A DNA stretch of 64,000 bases, from the NCBI GenBank assembly GCA_016719895.1, contig JADJYG010000001.1:372001-436000 (forward strand), written 5' to 3'. A model generated the notes under the pieces. The model had not been told where the DNA came from. It searched no databases and saw nothing but the letters and a program-made list of their open reading frames with translations. Positions 54,365 through 64,000 of the stretch are shown here, one piece after another (positions within the stretch are counted from its first letter, which is position 1; every line of letters starts with the position of its first letter). Source of the DNA: Saprospirales bacterium. Its GTDB lineage: Bacteria > Bacteroidota > Bacteroidia > Chitinophagales > Saprospiraceae. The position numbers were made by a program, and so were the translations under genes.

Positions 54365-56116
54365 CAGATTGTGAAAAAAAGCCCCGCTATCCCTTTGCCA
54401 TCCGCCCAATCGAGCTATCTTTGACCCATCGCCGCCCGGCGGCATCACCAACGAAAACGACATGCGCCACCGCACCGGACAAAACCGCCAACAATTCGGC
54501 CTCTTCGCTACTCCGTTGGACGATTTGATCGCCCCGGACAACATGGTGCGCGTTGTGGACGCCTTTGTGGACGCCATCAACCTGGCGCAACTCGGTTTTG
54601 TCCACGTGCGCGCACACCGGCGCGGCGCTCCGCCCTACCACCCTGGGCTGCTACTCAAAATATATATCTACGGCTACCTGAACCGCGTGCGCTCCTCGCG
54701 GCGGCTGGAATTGGAATGCGGGCGCAACATTGAACTGATGTGGCTTACGGGTTGCCAACAACCTTCGTACCACACGATCAGCGACTTTCGCTCCATCAAA
54801 CCCCACCGCAAGGCGCTCAAGGCGGTTTTCCGCTTGTTCAACCGGGTATTGGATGGCGCCGAACTCTTCGGCAAGGAACTGGTAGCCATTGATGGCACCA
54901 AAATGCGGGCGCAGAACAGCAAGAAAAACAACATCTCGGAAGACAAAATCCAAAAACGGCTGGACTACCCACGAGGCCCGTTTCGTGGAATACCTCGACG
55001 AACTGGACCGCGCCGACGAAGCTCATCGAGCGCGGCGAGGAACCGGCCGTCAGCCCGGAAGTGATAAACAAAGCCCTGGATGAAATACAGCACCGCACGC
55101 AAAAACTGGAAGGGCTACTGGATTTATTGCATCGGGCGCAGGACGAAGATCCCGCCGTGCGCCAAATCTCACTCATCGATCCCGATGCCCGTTCGCTGCC
55201 GATGAACAACCTGGGTCACACCGACATCGCCTACAACGTGCAAAGTGCCGTAGACGATAAAAACTACCTGGTGGCCGATTTCTCGGTGCAAAACGTATCC
55301 GACGTGCACCTGCTGGGTCAAACGGCCACGGCCGCCAAACGGAAGCCTCGGCGCCGAAACCCTCGATATACTGGCCGACAAGGCTACCACTACGGCGCCG
55401 AACTGCAAAAATGCGCCGACAACCAAATCGTCACCTACGTCGCCTATCCCGACCGGGACTACAAAACCAAAGAAGAGGGTTTCCGAAAAGAAGATTTTGA
55501 ATACGACGCGGATAAAGACGCGTACATCTGTCCGGTAGGCGAAAAAACTGACTACCAACGGAACCGTATACGAAAAACACGGCCGAAACGGCCAGTTGCA
55601 AAACCGTTTCCGGCGATACCGCCTGCCGTTTGCAAAATGCCGGTCTTGTATCTGCGCAGCGTTCTGCCTGACCGAATCGGCCCACCGTATCCGACACGGC
55701 CGGCAAATTGGACGCAGCCTTGACGAAGCGGCCACGGAAGCCAACCGGCTACGGGTGCTGAATAGCCGCCACAAATACAAACGACGACAGGCTATCGGGA
55801 ACACCCATTCGGGAACTATAAAAAGAAGTTGGGGCTTCTATTACACGCTATTGAAAGGTAAAGAAAAGGTAAGGCGGGAATACAGTTTGGTGTTCTGGCC
55901 TATAATATGCGCCGGGCAGTGTCCATATTGGGTGTTTCAGACCTGATCAAGCGGGTCAAGCACCTGTTTTTCCGTTTTTGCCCCGTGGCGCGCTGTGACG
56001 GGCCTGAGCACGAGTTCGGCCCTGGATTTTCGGGCCGGGGCAGGGCGCTCCGTGACGCCGGAGAGGTGGGCCCAATCCCGCCGGGCGTAAGGGGCAGGGC
56101 TTTTTTTCACAGTCTG
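54365..56116 (+). mobile_element. Decayed IS1182-type element, copy 1
   Basis: Inverted ends CAGATTGTGAAAAAAAGCCC (from 54365) and its near-match complement (ending at 56116) agree at about 21 of 23 positions. Between them lies one transposase gene with several frameshifts. High GC of the element contrasts with the AT-rich island it splits. Confidence 0.75.
54462..55946 (+). pseudogene. IS1182-family transposase, frameshifted
   Basis: Begins with ATG at 54462 (MRHRTGQNRQQFGLFATPLD) and shows the DUF772-type N-terminus (YHPGLLLKIYIYGYLNRVRSSR) and the DDE-type AIDGTKMRAQ. Compared with the copy at 62721 it has an extra C near 54981, an extra base near 55023, altered sequence near 55340, a missing G near 55382 and an extra A near 55545. 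The C-terminal part (RHKYKRRQAIGNTHSGTIKRSWGFYY outline) is also shifted. It cannot make a full product as written. Confidence 0.88.
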
Positions 56117-56216
56117 CGTTGGACGCAACCTAAAAAAATAAAATTAACCGCCTCACAGGGAAAAATTTGCTATGAGAATAACTGTAATTTTTTGATAATC
56201 TAATGCAAAATAATTC

Positions 56217-56741
56217 ATGGCAAGTATAATTGACATAATCGATATAGTTTTTACAATACTCCTGTATTTGTTATTATTCTTTCTACTCTTTGCTTATCTG
56301 ATTTTAGCTCCCCTGATAGCCTACCTAAGATATAAGAATAAATCCAATTCTATTCTTTTTAAACTTAATGACGACATTAGTGCAATCCTTGGTTTCTTAA
56401 CACTCGGTAAAGTATTAAGTGTCATTTTTTACACTTTACCCAATTCTAAACGATTAGCGATATTCAGGAACTACCAATATTATAATTATGGTGCATTTAG
56501 AACAACAAGTTTGATATTGTGCTTGATTGCAGTCATTTCTTATTATATTTCAAAGACAAACATTCCTTTAGTCGCAATTATCCTATTGATAATCTTCTTT
56601 TATTTCTATATTTTTCATGGACTTTTCACGGAGATAGAAAAAGAAAGAACGAAATTTAAAACAAAGAAGAACCTTTTCCACAGTCGAATTGAACTTAAAG
56701 GAAAGAAGAAAAATATTAGCTATTTGACAACATTTTTATAA
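56217..56741 (+). CDS. AT-rich island membrane protein, unknown
   Basis: A 174-residue protein with about four membrane segments (about 9-38, 53-70, 100-112, 118-136) and a basic C-terminal tail (RTKFKTKKNLFHSRIELKGKKKN in outline). Strongly AT-rich like the genes at 52794-54277, so the IS1182-type element probably split one island. No family recognised. Starts at the ATG at 56217, about 100 bases after the transposon end. Confidence 0.6.
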   Translation: MASIIDIIDIVFTILLYLLLFFLLFAYLILAPLIAYLRYKNKSNSILFKLNDDISAILGFLTLGKVLSVIFYTLPNSKRLAIFRNYQYYNYGAFRTTSLILCLIAVISYYISKTNIPLVAIILLIIFFYFYIFHGLFTEIEKERTKFKTKKNLFHSRIELKGKKKNISYLTTFL

Positions 56742-56768
56742 TACGACCACAGTACATTTTGCAGAGAA

Positions 56769-57017
56769 TTGGTTGAATTGAATATATCAATATTTGAAGA
56801 AATGAAGAGGATTATCCCTAAAGAGGAAATCTATCGATTAGAGAATATGGAGGAGTTCTATCAAAGCAGTTTGAATAAATATTGGTTTAGGAAAAGTCTT
56901 TTCTGGATTTCACCGACCGTTGTGGTGTTTAGCGAAAAGTACTCTGAAAAAATAAATTCAATGTTTGAAGAACAAATTAATGAACTGAAAAATCATGAAT
57001 ACGCAAATCAACAATAG
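56769..57017 (+). CDS. AT-rich island small protein
   Basis: An 82-residue protein from a TTG at 56769, helical and charged at both ends with one hydrophobic stretch (LFWISPTVVVF, about 44-54). It overlaps the start of the next EAD11-like gene by 23 bases, suggesting translational coupling. No known domain. Could be a fragment of a longer gene. Confidence 0.45.
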   Translation: MVELNISIFEEMKRIIPKEEIYRLENMEEFYQSSLNKYWFRKSLFWISPTVVVFSEKYSEKINSMFEEQINELKNHEYANQQ

Positions 57018-57465
57018 TATTAAAAGGATAAAATCTTTGATAGCTAATGACAAAATTGGAGATGCTATCAAAGATATTAGTGAATGCATACAAGAAAATT
57101 ATGTTCAAACGGAAATTGAAAACACATTTATTATATTAAAAAACAGGTACAACAATTATAGGCGAAGAGAAATAATGGGACTCCCGATTGAAACAGAGCC
57201 ATAGGAATGAAATAATACATGAATTACTAAAATTACTATCTTACATGCAGACAGGAGGAATTGAGAATAATGTTCCAATTAGAAGCAAGTAAAGTTATTT
57301 CCAGAAATCGATTCGTCAAGTAAGAATAAAAAGAATTTTGTAAAAATAAGCATTGTCGCTGCTGGTTTTTCAATTGCAATTATCTTTGGATTCACGCCAA
57401 CTACCATTGCGATTATAATGCTCGCAGGAATATTTTACATAATTAGCTCAAAACTCGAATTGTAA
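56995..57465 (+). pseudogene. EAD11-like domain with C-terminal transmembrane tail, two frameshifts
   Basis: As written the first frame ends at 57204 after 69 residues (IKSLIANDKIGDAIKDI... NRYNNYRRREIMGL). Reading on with one fewer A in 57191-57193 gives QSHRNEIIHELLKLLSYM, which completes the EAD11 pattern. One extra base near 57288-57293 then gives KLFPEIDSSSKNKKN and a hydrophobic tail (VAAGFSIAIIFGFTPTTIAI to ISSKLEL), ending with TAA at 57463-57465. The restored protein is about 156 residues: adaptor domain plus one or two membrane helices. Whether the indels are real is unknown. Confidence 0.55.
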
Positions 57466-57514
57466 TTTTTATGAACTATTAGAATAAGAAAAAAGGCATG
57501 CGTCCAACTATTAG

Positions 57515-57592
57515 GGCTTAACCGCTGACGGGGGGGGACTTACTGCCAATCATCCCTTACCCACCAATCCCCCCCCCGTTGGCGGTTGAGCC
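57515..57592. repeat. Imperfect hairpin with G8/C9 runs
   Basis: GGCTTAACCGCTGACGGGGG... (57515-57537) pairs with the reverse complement ending GGCGGTTGAGCC (57569-57592), with three mismatches. The G and C runs pair. It borders the left edge of the IS91-type element. Confidence 0.7.
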
Positions 57593-57687
57593 TTGTTGAA
57601 CGAAGCCGGTACTTCCGGCAGATCACCGGAGCAGCGCTGCCAATCCGGTCTTTATGGGTTTTCAACCCGGTTTTATTGTTCGGGGCA

Positions 57688-57728
57688 AGTCCGGCCCGCT
57701 GTTTTGAGCGAGCCGGACTTTGTTTTTA
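57688..57728 (+). terminator. Terminator-like hairpin
   Basis: AGTCCGGC (57688-57695) pairs with GCCGGACT (57712-57719), followed by TTGTTTTTAAG. It would end plus-strand transcripts from the AT-rich island. Confidence 0.5.
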
Positions 57729-57845
57729 AGGAACGCCGTACCAGGCTTTTGCCAGTTTTCTATCGTTTTTGTCTGACGTTAATACATGAACTACCCTATC
57801 CGTCCCGAGGCCTCGGGACAGCGCTTGGTAGTGGGGCGCGTTTTT

Positions 57846-59102
57846 TCAGTTCGTCAGGGGTGTCCAGTGTGGCATTGAGCCCGCCGGTCGGCGCGGCACA
57901 CCCGCCTGGCCGGCAGGCGGGGCGCGGGCTTGCGGCGGTACAAGCCCGATGCGAAGCATCGTGGCGGTTTTGCAAGCGGGGCACCGGTTGGGGTCGCGTC
58001 CCTGCCAGAGCCGTTGGATGGCCGCTTGGCGCAGTTGCTTTTTGTCCTTTTTCGGCTTGGGCGCCTCGTTCGGGCGCAGGCTGTTCCGGCAGGCCGCCAG
58101 GGCTTTGGTCTTGGCGGCATTGCTCAGGATGCCGTAGTGCCTCATCCGCCGGAAGCCTTGGGGCCGGATGTGCAAACAAAAGCGCCGCAGGAACTCCTGG
58201 CCCGCCAGCGTCATTTCCCTGCGCTTGCCTTCCGCCCGGTAGTCCTTGTACGCCAAGCGCACCTGCGTGTCCGTCACCTCCAATATCCGGTGGTTGGAGA
58301 TGGCCGTTTTGTGCGTGTAGCGGCCCAGGTATTCGATCACCTGTTTGGGGCCGCCGAACGGCCGCTTGGCATACACTACCCAGGGCTTTTGGTACAGGTC
58401 GTTGCGCCAGGCGCGGTAAGCGGCCCCGTTGTGGAACTGCGCCTCGTCCGGCGGCAACACCAACAAGCCGGCTTCGAGAGCCCCGCACACCGTTTTCATA
58501 AAGATGGCCCAGAACACTTTCGACAGCGCCTTCACCGGGTACAAGAACTTGTCGCCCCCGCCTTTGGTCTTGGCCCAGTGGCCTTCTTTAGTCCGTCCGC
58601 CGCCCGGAACGATGGCGTGCACATGGGGGTGCAAACTCAGGTTTTGGCCCCAGGTATGCAGCACCATCGTGGCGCCGCCTTGGGCGCCCAGCCATTTAGG
58701 GTCAGCGTTAAATTTTTGCAACGTCTCCCAAGCAGCCCCGAACAGCGCATCGTACACAAAGCGCGGGTTGTGCAGGCACAGGCTGTTCCACTCCGCGGGC
58801 AGCGTGAATACCGCATGATAGTACACCACGGGCAGCAACTCCTCTTCCCGCGCCATGATCCAGCATTCCCGCTCCAGGGACTGGCACTTGGGACAATTCG
58901 AATCCCGGCAACTGTTGTAGGAAATGCGCAGAGTCCCACACTCGGTACAGGCATCTACATGGCCGCCCAAGGCTGCCGTGCGGCAATGCTCCAGGGCCGT
59001 CAGCACCTTCTTTTGCCAGGCGCCAATATGCCCGCTTGCCCGCAAGCCCGCACCAAAACGCCCGATGATGTCCGACACCTCCCATTGGGGGACAACCCTC
59101 AC
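57846..59102 (-). CDS. IS91-family transposase (HUH, Y2)
   Basis: A 418-residue protein. An N-terminal zinc-finger-like region has CTECGTLRISYNSCRDSNCPKC (about 52-73, in outline), then the HUH motif HPHVHAIVPGGG and the double-Tyr motif YLGRYTHKTAISNHRI, all features of rolling-circle IS91 transposases. The frame is intact. The C-terminus includes a second Cys pair (CPACKTATML). Its ATG overlaps the stop of the upstream recombinase gene by four bases. Confidence 0.93.
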   Translation of the reverse strand: MRVVPQWEVSDIIGRFGAGLRASGHIGAWQKKVLTALEHCRTAALGGHVDACTECGTLRISYNSCRDSNCPKCQSLERECWIMAREEELLPVVYYHAVFTLPAEWNSLCLHNPRFVYDALFGAAWETLQKFNADPKWLGAQGGATMVLHTWGQNLSLHPHVHAIVPGGGRTKEGHWAKTKGGGDKFLYPVKALSKVFWAIFMKTVCGALEAGLLVLPPDEAQFHNGAAYRAWRNDLYQKPWVVYAKRPFGGPKQVIEYLGRYTHKTAISNHRILEVTDTQVRLAYKDYRAEGKRREMTLAGQEFLRRFCLHIRPQGFRRMRHYGILSNAAKTKALAACRNSLRPNEAPKPKKDKKQLRQAAIQRLWQGRDPNRCPACKTATMLRIGLVPPQARAPPAGQAGVPRRPAGSMPHWTPLTN

Positions 59103-60001
59103 GTCCGCTTGCGGCTCCTGCCCCGCAAAATGTCCAACGGCGTGTCGATGTCGCGCAGCGGGATGGCCGCGTAACGCAGATAAAGCAGCGTGGTACTCAG
59201 GTGGGCGTGGCCCAACAACTGTTGCAGCCGAACCAGGGAGCCGCCGTTGTTGATGTAATGCACCGCAAAAGTGTGCCGCAGCGTGTGCGGATGCACCGCC
59301 TTGCGAACGGGCGTTCGCCGGTGCGCCTCCCGAACCATGTACTGCACCGACTTTACCGTGATCGGCTCGCCAGGCCTGTTGCCCTCAAAAAGATAGTCCG
59401 TCGGTTTTTCAACCTCGTAAAATGCGCGCAGGGTGTCCACCACCGACACGCCGTAGGGAACGACCCGGTGCTTGCCCCCCTTGCCATAACGAACATACAG
59501 CACGGCGTTCTTTTTGTCGAAGTCCCCCAAACGCAGGTGGGCGACCTCCCGAGCCCGAAGCCCCGTGTCGTACAGCAAGTGCAGCACCGCCGACTGCCGA
59601 GGATAGTGACAGGCCGCAAACAGCGCTTCCAACTCCGTCTGCGTCAGAATGTCTCCGATGCTTTTACCACGGCCCGGATTGGGAATGTCCAAACGAATTT
59701 TTTTGTCCTTGTACACTTCCCGGTACAGGTACAAAATCCCGAATATCCGGGTATTCAGCGCCGACGGGCTCATGTTTTTGCGCTCCCGGTAGTCGTTCAG
59801 GTGCCCAATTACTTCTTCTTCCGTACATTTATCCGGTGTTTTTCCCGATGCTTCCATCAGGTCGCGAACGCTTCGTATGTAGGAAATAATGGTACTTTTG
59901 GCATAGCCCGACAAGGCCATGCGTTCCCGCATCCGACTCAATACTTCGGAATAAGCCTCGCAAGAGGTCACAAACACGCTCTTCGAGGCAAAGTCGATCA
60001 A
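59099..60001 (-). CDS. Tyrosine recombinase of the IS91-type element
   Basis: A 300-residue XerC-like protein with a SAM-like N-terminal domain (MRERMALSGYAKSTIISYIRSVRDL) and the catalytic residues in DTGLRAREVAHL, HPHTLRHTFAVHYINN, LLGHAHLSTTLLYLRY. Some IS91-family elements carry such a gene upstream of the transposase, which is the order here (recombinase then transposase, ATGA overlap). Its role in transposition is unclear. Confidence 0.92.
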   Translation of the reverse strand: MIDFASKSVFVTSCEAYSEVLSRMRERMALSGYAKSTIISYIRSVRDLMEASGKTPDKCTEEEVIGHLNDYRERKNMSPSALNTRIFGILYLYREVYKDKKIRLDIPNPGRGKSIGDILTQTELEALFAACHYPRQSAVLHLLYDTGLRAREVAHLRLGDFDKKNAVLYVRYGKGGKHRVVPYGVSVVDTLRAFYEVEKPTDYLFEGNRPGEPITVKSVQYMVREAHRRTPVRKAVHPHTLRHTFAVHYINNGGSLVRLQQLLGHAHLSTTLLYLRYAAIPLRDIDTPLDILRGRSRKRT

Positions 60002-60216
60002 CTTTTTTTTGGCATAGTTCGCTCAAAATTTATACGTTAAATAATGATGCGAATCTATGCCTTTTCTTTACTACCTTTGGGTAGCTACAGTACGAGGATC
60101 GGGCGGAGCAGTTGCCGAAGGCTTAGTTCAACAAGGCATGGCTGTCCCGCAGCGGGCAAAGCCCGCTGCGGCGACCATTCGATCGCTTCCACTAATAAAA
60201 TAAAAATGAACAAATT

Positions 60217-62720
60217 ATGAAATCGACAATTCAACAAATAGGAACAATCTTCGTTTTGCTTTTTTCATTTAATTTGTTACCCGGGCAAGATGTTTCACTT
60301 CAACTTCAAATCGGTGGAAGTGAGCAGGTATTTAAAGGAATTGGCGCATGCTTTGGGGCTGAGGAATATGAGGTTACCAATAATATGCCTTTCGAAATTA
60401 ATTATGAAGACAATCAAGTAACAGTCAATCAATTTGGATCAGTACTTGTTCAATTTACCGTTTCTGTTCCTTTAACCACGTCTCCGGGGATTTATTATGG
60501 AAGTATCATTTATGAAATATACCAAATTGGAGGTTCATTCTGTTTTGCTGATACCCTTGATGTGGAAATTGAGGTTATTCCTGCTTTAGTTCCTGTACCT
60601 GACTTTTCTGCCTCTCCGTCAGCAATAATCGAAGGTGGAATAGTCCAATTTACCAATTTAACTCAAAACACCGTAATTGAGTGGCTATGGGAGTTTGGTG
60701 ACGGAGATACAAGTACATTGGAAAATCCGAGCCACACATATGCAGCACCAGGAACTTATTCGGTAAGTTTAACTGCCGTAGGTCTTCCAGGCAGTGCTAC
60801 TGAAACTAAAACAGATTTTATTCAGGTCTTTGAATCTGGCACTCCCGGTATTTCTTTATGGTCTTTTGAAGTTAACGGTTCACATTTAAGTTCCCCTGCA
60901 ATTGGTACAGACGGAACAATTTATTTTGGCACTAGGGGTGTGGATGATGACGGATTTTTATACGCCCTTTATCCCGATGGCAATGAAAAATTTAAGTTCA
61001 ATACTTCTGATATTACGTTTGCTCCAGCCATTGGAAAAAGTGGGACAATATATGTAGCTGCGGGCAATATTGAACGCCTTTATGCCCTAAATGCGGATGG
61101 AACCTTAAAATGGTTTTACCAAGAGATTTCTGACGGTAATATATCAAGTAACCTCGCAATAGGGCTTGACGAATCTATTTATTTTGGAACAAACAAAGGA
61201 GATTTCTATTCAATTGACTCCTTAGGAAATGAAAAATGGCATATCAACTTGAACATCTTGTCATTTGGACCATCATCTGGAGTCCATTCAATTTCTATAG
61301 ATACGGACGGGACTATTTATTTGACAGCTACGGTAGGTGTTCAAGAATACAGAGTGTTTGCATTGAATCAGAACGGGGATATAATTTGGGAATGGGATAA
61401 CAATTGCCCTTATTGCCCAATGGATAAATTATCAATATCAAAATCCGGCGTAATTTATATTACAGGGAGTAAAATATTTGCATTAAATCGAAATGGAACT
61501 CTATTTTGGGCATATCCTGCCGATGCGAACAATCCAAATTTGTTATCTGCTCCAATTATTGATGAAAAAGGAAATATTTATATTGGCAGTAGATTCGCTG
61601 GAAATTCCGGGAAGCTGTATTCTTTAACCGCAAATGGCGAACTTAGTTGGATATTGGACTTAAGCGCTTATATCCCCCCAATACAGAAAAGACTTATTTC
61701 TTCTCCTGTCTTGGGAAATAATGGCGATTTGTATTGCTATTCGGAAGGAGGCGTTGCTTTCGGAATTAATCATGATGAAGGGACACTACTATGGAATTTA
61801 CCAATCGTCCCACCTGATTTCAATCCTAATGGTTACTCTTTCGGCTCCAGCGATGGGAATTGATGGAACTATGTACTTTGGCTATGACGATAAAAGATTA
61901 CATGCTATTTCTACAGGGAGTTCTGGAATGTCTATGATGCAGTGGCCGAAGGAAGGACAAAATAATTTTAACACATGGAGCGTTTTGTGTTCTTATCCAT
62001 ATTTAAATTTCCCTGTAGATTCTTCACAGAATTTATCTACCTCTCCCACATTTGGATGGACTTCCGTTTTTTCAGCATCTGAATATCAGATACAACTTAG
62101 TTTGAGTGAAGATTTTTCTTCGGTATATGTAACGCAGAACATTTCTGAGGCTCAAATCCCAATTATTGGAATTGATTATGGCGAGTATTTTTGGAGGGTG
62201 CGCCCAATTTTAGAAAACGTCCATTGGCGACTACTTTTAGTTGGGCAAACGTGCGGGGCAGACTCTTATCATATCCAGATTTCAGAAGATGAAGTTTTCA
62301 CGAATTCGGTAGCCGATGAAAGCGGGTTGTTGGTTACTACCTTTGATTTTCCCTTACCTGATTACCAGAAAACATACTACTGGCGGGTCCAGGCAGTAAT
62401 TCAACCGGAGATAGCGATTGGTCAGAAACCTGGGGCTTTACAGCCATAATAATGACTGATATTGAAGAACTACAAACTAAATATGGATTAAGGGTATATC
62501 CCAATCCAGCAAATAATTTTATCATTATTGACCTAAACACCCATTTAAACTACGATGCTGAACTGATAATTTATAATTCAATGGGAAATAGGGTGATTAT
62601 GTCGCTTGAAATCACCGTGATGAGTGGAAAAAATTTAATTAATGTTGATATGCAAAACTTGCCATCAGGAACTTATCATTATCGCATAGTTGGGAATGAA
62701 TTAGATATTGTTGGAAGATT
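60217..62720 (+). pseudogene. T9SS-sorted PKD/PQQ-repeat protein, frameshifted and cut at the 3' end
   Basis: Signal peptide (MKSTIQQIGTIFVLLFSFNLLPGQ), a PKD domain (EWLWEFGDGDTSTLENPSHTYA outline, about 150-200), then PQQ/beta-propeller-like repeats (SSPAIGTDGTIYFGT, FAPAIGKSGTIYVA and so on). The frame breaks near 61839-61841 (one T too many), shows a compensating pair near 62220 and 62254, and breaks again near 62394-62400. A fibronectin-like YYWRVQAV segment and a T9SS domain (VYPNPANNFIIIDL to HYRIVGNELDIVGRF) follow. The last residues are replaced by IS1182-type sequence from 62721. Low GC, like the island. Confidence 0.75.
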
Positions 62721-64000
62721 CGCACCGGACAAAACCGCCAACAATTCGGCCTCTTCGCTACTCCGTTGGACGATTTGATCGCCCCGGACAACATGGTGCG
62801 CGTTGTGGACGCCTTTGTGGACGCCATCAACCTGGCGCAACTCGGTTTTGTCCACGTGCGCGCACACCGGCGCGGCGCTCCGCCCTACCACCCGGCTTTG
62901 TTATTGAAAATCTATATCTACGGCTATCTGAACCGCGTGCGCTCCTCGCGGCGGCTGGAATTGGAATGTGGGCGCAACATCGAACTGTTGTGGCTTACGG
63001 GTTGCCAACAACCTTCGTACCACACGATCAGCGACTTTCGCTCCATCAAACCCCACCGCAAGGCGCTCAAGGCGGTTTTCCGCTTGTTCAACCGGGTATT
63101 GGATGGCGCCGAACTCTTCGGCAAGGAACTGGTAGCCATTGATGGCACCAAAATGCGGGCGCAGAACAGCAAGAAAAACAACATCTCGGAAGACAAAATC
63201 CAAAAACGGCTGGACTACCACGAGGCCCGTTTCGTGGAATACCTCGACGAACTGGACCGCGCCGACGCAGCCATCGGGCGCGGCGAGGAACCGGCCGTGA
63301 GCCCGGAAGTGATAAACAAAGCCCTGGATGAAATTCAACAACGCACACAAAAACTGGAAGGGCTGCTGGATTTGTTGCACCAGGCACAGGAAGAAGACCC
63401 CGCCGTGCGCCAAATATCGCTCACCGACCCCGATGCCCGCTCGCTGCCGATGAACAACCTGGGCCACACTGACATCGCCTACAACGTGCAAAGTGCCGTA
63501 GACGATAAAAACTACCTGGTGGCCGATTTCTCGGTGCAAAACGTATCCGACGTGCACCTGCTAAGTCAAACGGCCACGGCCGCCAAGGCAGCCCTGGGCG
63601 CCGAAACCCTCGATATACTGGCCGACAAGGGCTACCACTACGGCGCCGAACTGCAAAAATGCGCCGGCAACCAAATCGTCACCTACGTCGCCTATCCCGA
63701 CCGGGACTACAAAACCAAAGAAGAGGGTTTCCGAAAAGAAGATTTTGAATACGACGCGGATAAAGACGCGTACATCTGTCCGGTGGGCGAAAAACTGACT
63801 ACCAACGGAACCGTATACGAAAAACACGGCCGAAACGGCCAGTTGCAAAACCGTTTCCGGCGATACCGCCTGCCGTTTGCAAAATGCCGGTCTTGTATCT
63901 GCGCAGCGTTCTGCCTGACCGAATCGGCCCACCGCATCCGGCACGGCCGGCACATTGAACGCAGCCTGGACGAAGCGGCCACGGAAGCCAACCGCCTGCG
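62721..64000 (+). CDS. IS1182-family transposase, copy 2, 5'-truncated and running off the window
   Basis: From 62721 the sequence is identical to copy 1 for roughly 180 bases and then nearly so. The frame is open without any shift to the window end: DUF772-type N-terminus, AIDGTKMRAQ, long helical insert, DKGYHYGAELQ and a Cys-containing C-terminal part (FAKCRSCICAAFC). But the junction lacks the ATG and the roughly 106 bases of end sequence present in copy 1, and an in-frame TGA lies 21 bases before it. The first ATG is at 62791. So this is a 5'-truncated copy. Confidence 0.85.

Larger units (their letters stand above)
57590..60137 (-). mobile_element. IS91-type element with accompanying tyrosine recombinase
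   Basis: GCCTTGTTGAACGAAGC at 57590-57606 is mirrored at 60121-60137 (one mismatch), enclosing the two minus-strand genes for a tyrosine recombinase and an IS91-family transposase. The ends include GAAC and CAAG, the tetranucleotides IS91 is known to target. Other hairpins near the ends are GTCCCGAGGCCTCGGGAC (57802-57819) and CCGCAGCGGGC (60147-60171). Exact borders are uncertain, as IS91 elements usually lack inverted repeats. Confidence 0.6.

Noticed and set aside
1..64000. tRNA or rRNA genes
   Set aside because: No cloverleaf with a T-loop GGTTCRANYCC and no rRNA-like stretch was noticed by eye; a tRNAscan-type search would be decisive.

Overview
The window looks like a chromosomal contig from a Bacteroidota bacterium, most likely of the Saprospirales/Lewinella type. 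This is inferred from several secreted proteins with type IX secretion (T9SS) C-terminal sorting domains, many Bacteroidota-style genes and promoters (TAnnTTTG), and moderately high GC in the core genes. No rRNA, tRNA or CRISPR array was seen.

Layout. 1-9 kb: tail of a Lys-rich protein, RNase R, a LolA-like carrier, two T9SS-sorted proteins (one frameshifted), and a MacB/FtsX-type permease. The two T9SS genes sit between two copies of the 3' end of lolA, as if a 4.2-kb segment had been inserted. 9-16 kb: a LysE-type exporter paired with a GH3-type acyl-amido synthetase, a small lipoprotein and a large T9SS protein. 15-21 kb: two distant paralogues of unknown function flank a GH29 alpha-L-fucosidase and a nest of inverted repeats. 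21.6-23 kb: SRPBCC, CBS-domain and small unknown proteins.

23-40 kb is the metabolic core. A minus-strand operon reads korA-korB-nuoA-B-C-D-H-I-J-K-L-M-N. It has no nuoE, nuoF or nuoG, so the complex I it encodes has no NADH-input module. Divergent from it are a 2[4Fe-4S] ferredoxin and a 1216-residue fusion that resembles NfnB plus NfnA (ferredoxin:NAD(P) transhydrogenase). Together they suggest a ferredoxin-centred circuit: KorAB reduces ferredoxin, complex I uses it to pump ions, and the Nfn-like enzyme exchanges electrons with NAD(P)H. nuoL and nuoM each carry a one-base frameshift as written.

40-51 kb: GNAT acetyltransferase, an FG-GAP/ASPIC T9SS protein, a highly charged repeat protein, a 33-bp tandem repeat with inverted partners, pyrB and pyrR split by a four-helix-bundle gene with flanking inverted repeats, two secreted unknowns that converge on a hairpin with 43-bp arms, and Tex.

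51-64 kb is an accessory region. It holds a tyrosine recombinase with a duplicated HARP-like N-terminus, then an AT-rich island of tiny genes that includes two proteins resembling effector-associated domain 11 (EAD11, a death-like adaptor of prokaryotic conflict systems). A decayed IS1182-type transposon interrupts the island. An IS91-type element with its own tyrosine recombinase follows, then a T9SS pseudogene that is fused directly to a 5'-truncated second IS1182-type copy running off the window. Single-base indels are frequent here and also hit nuoL, nuoM and one T9SS gene, so either assembly error or real decay must be considered.
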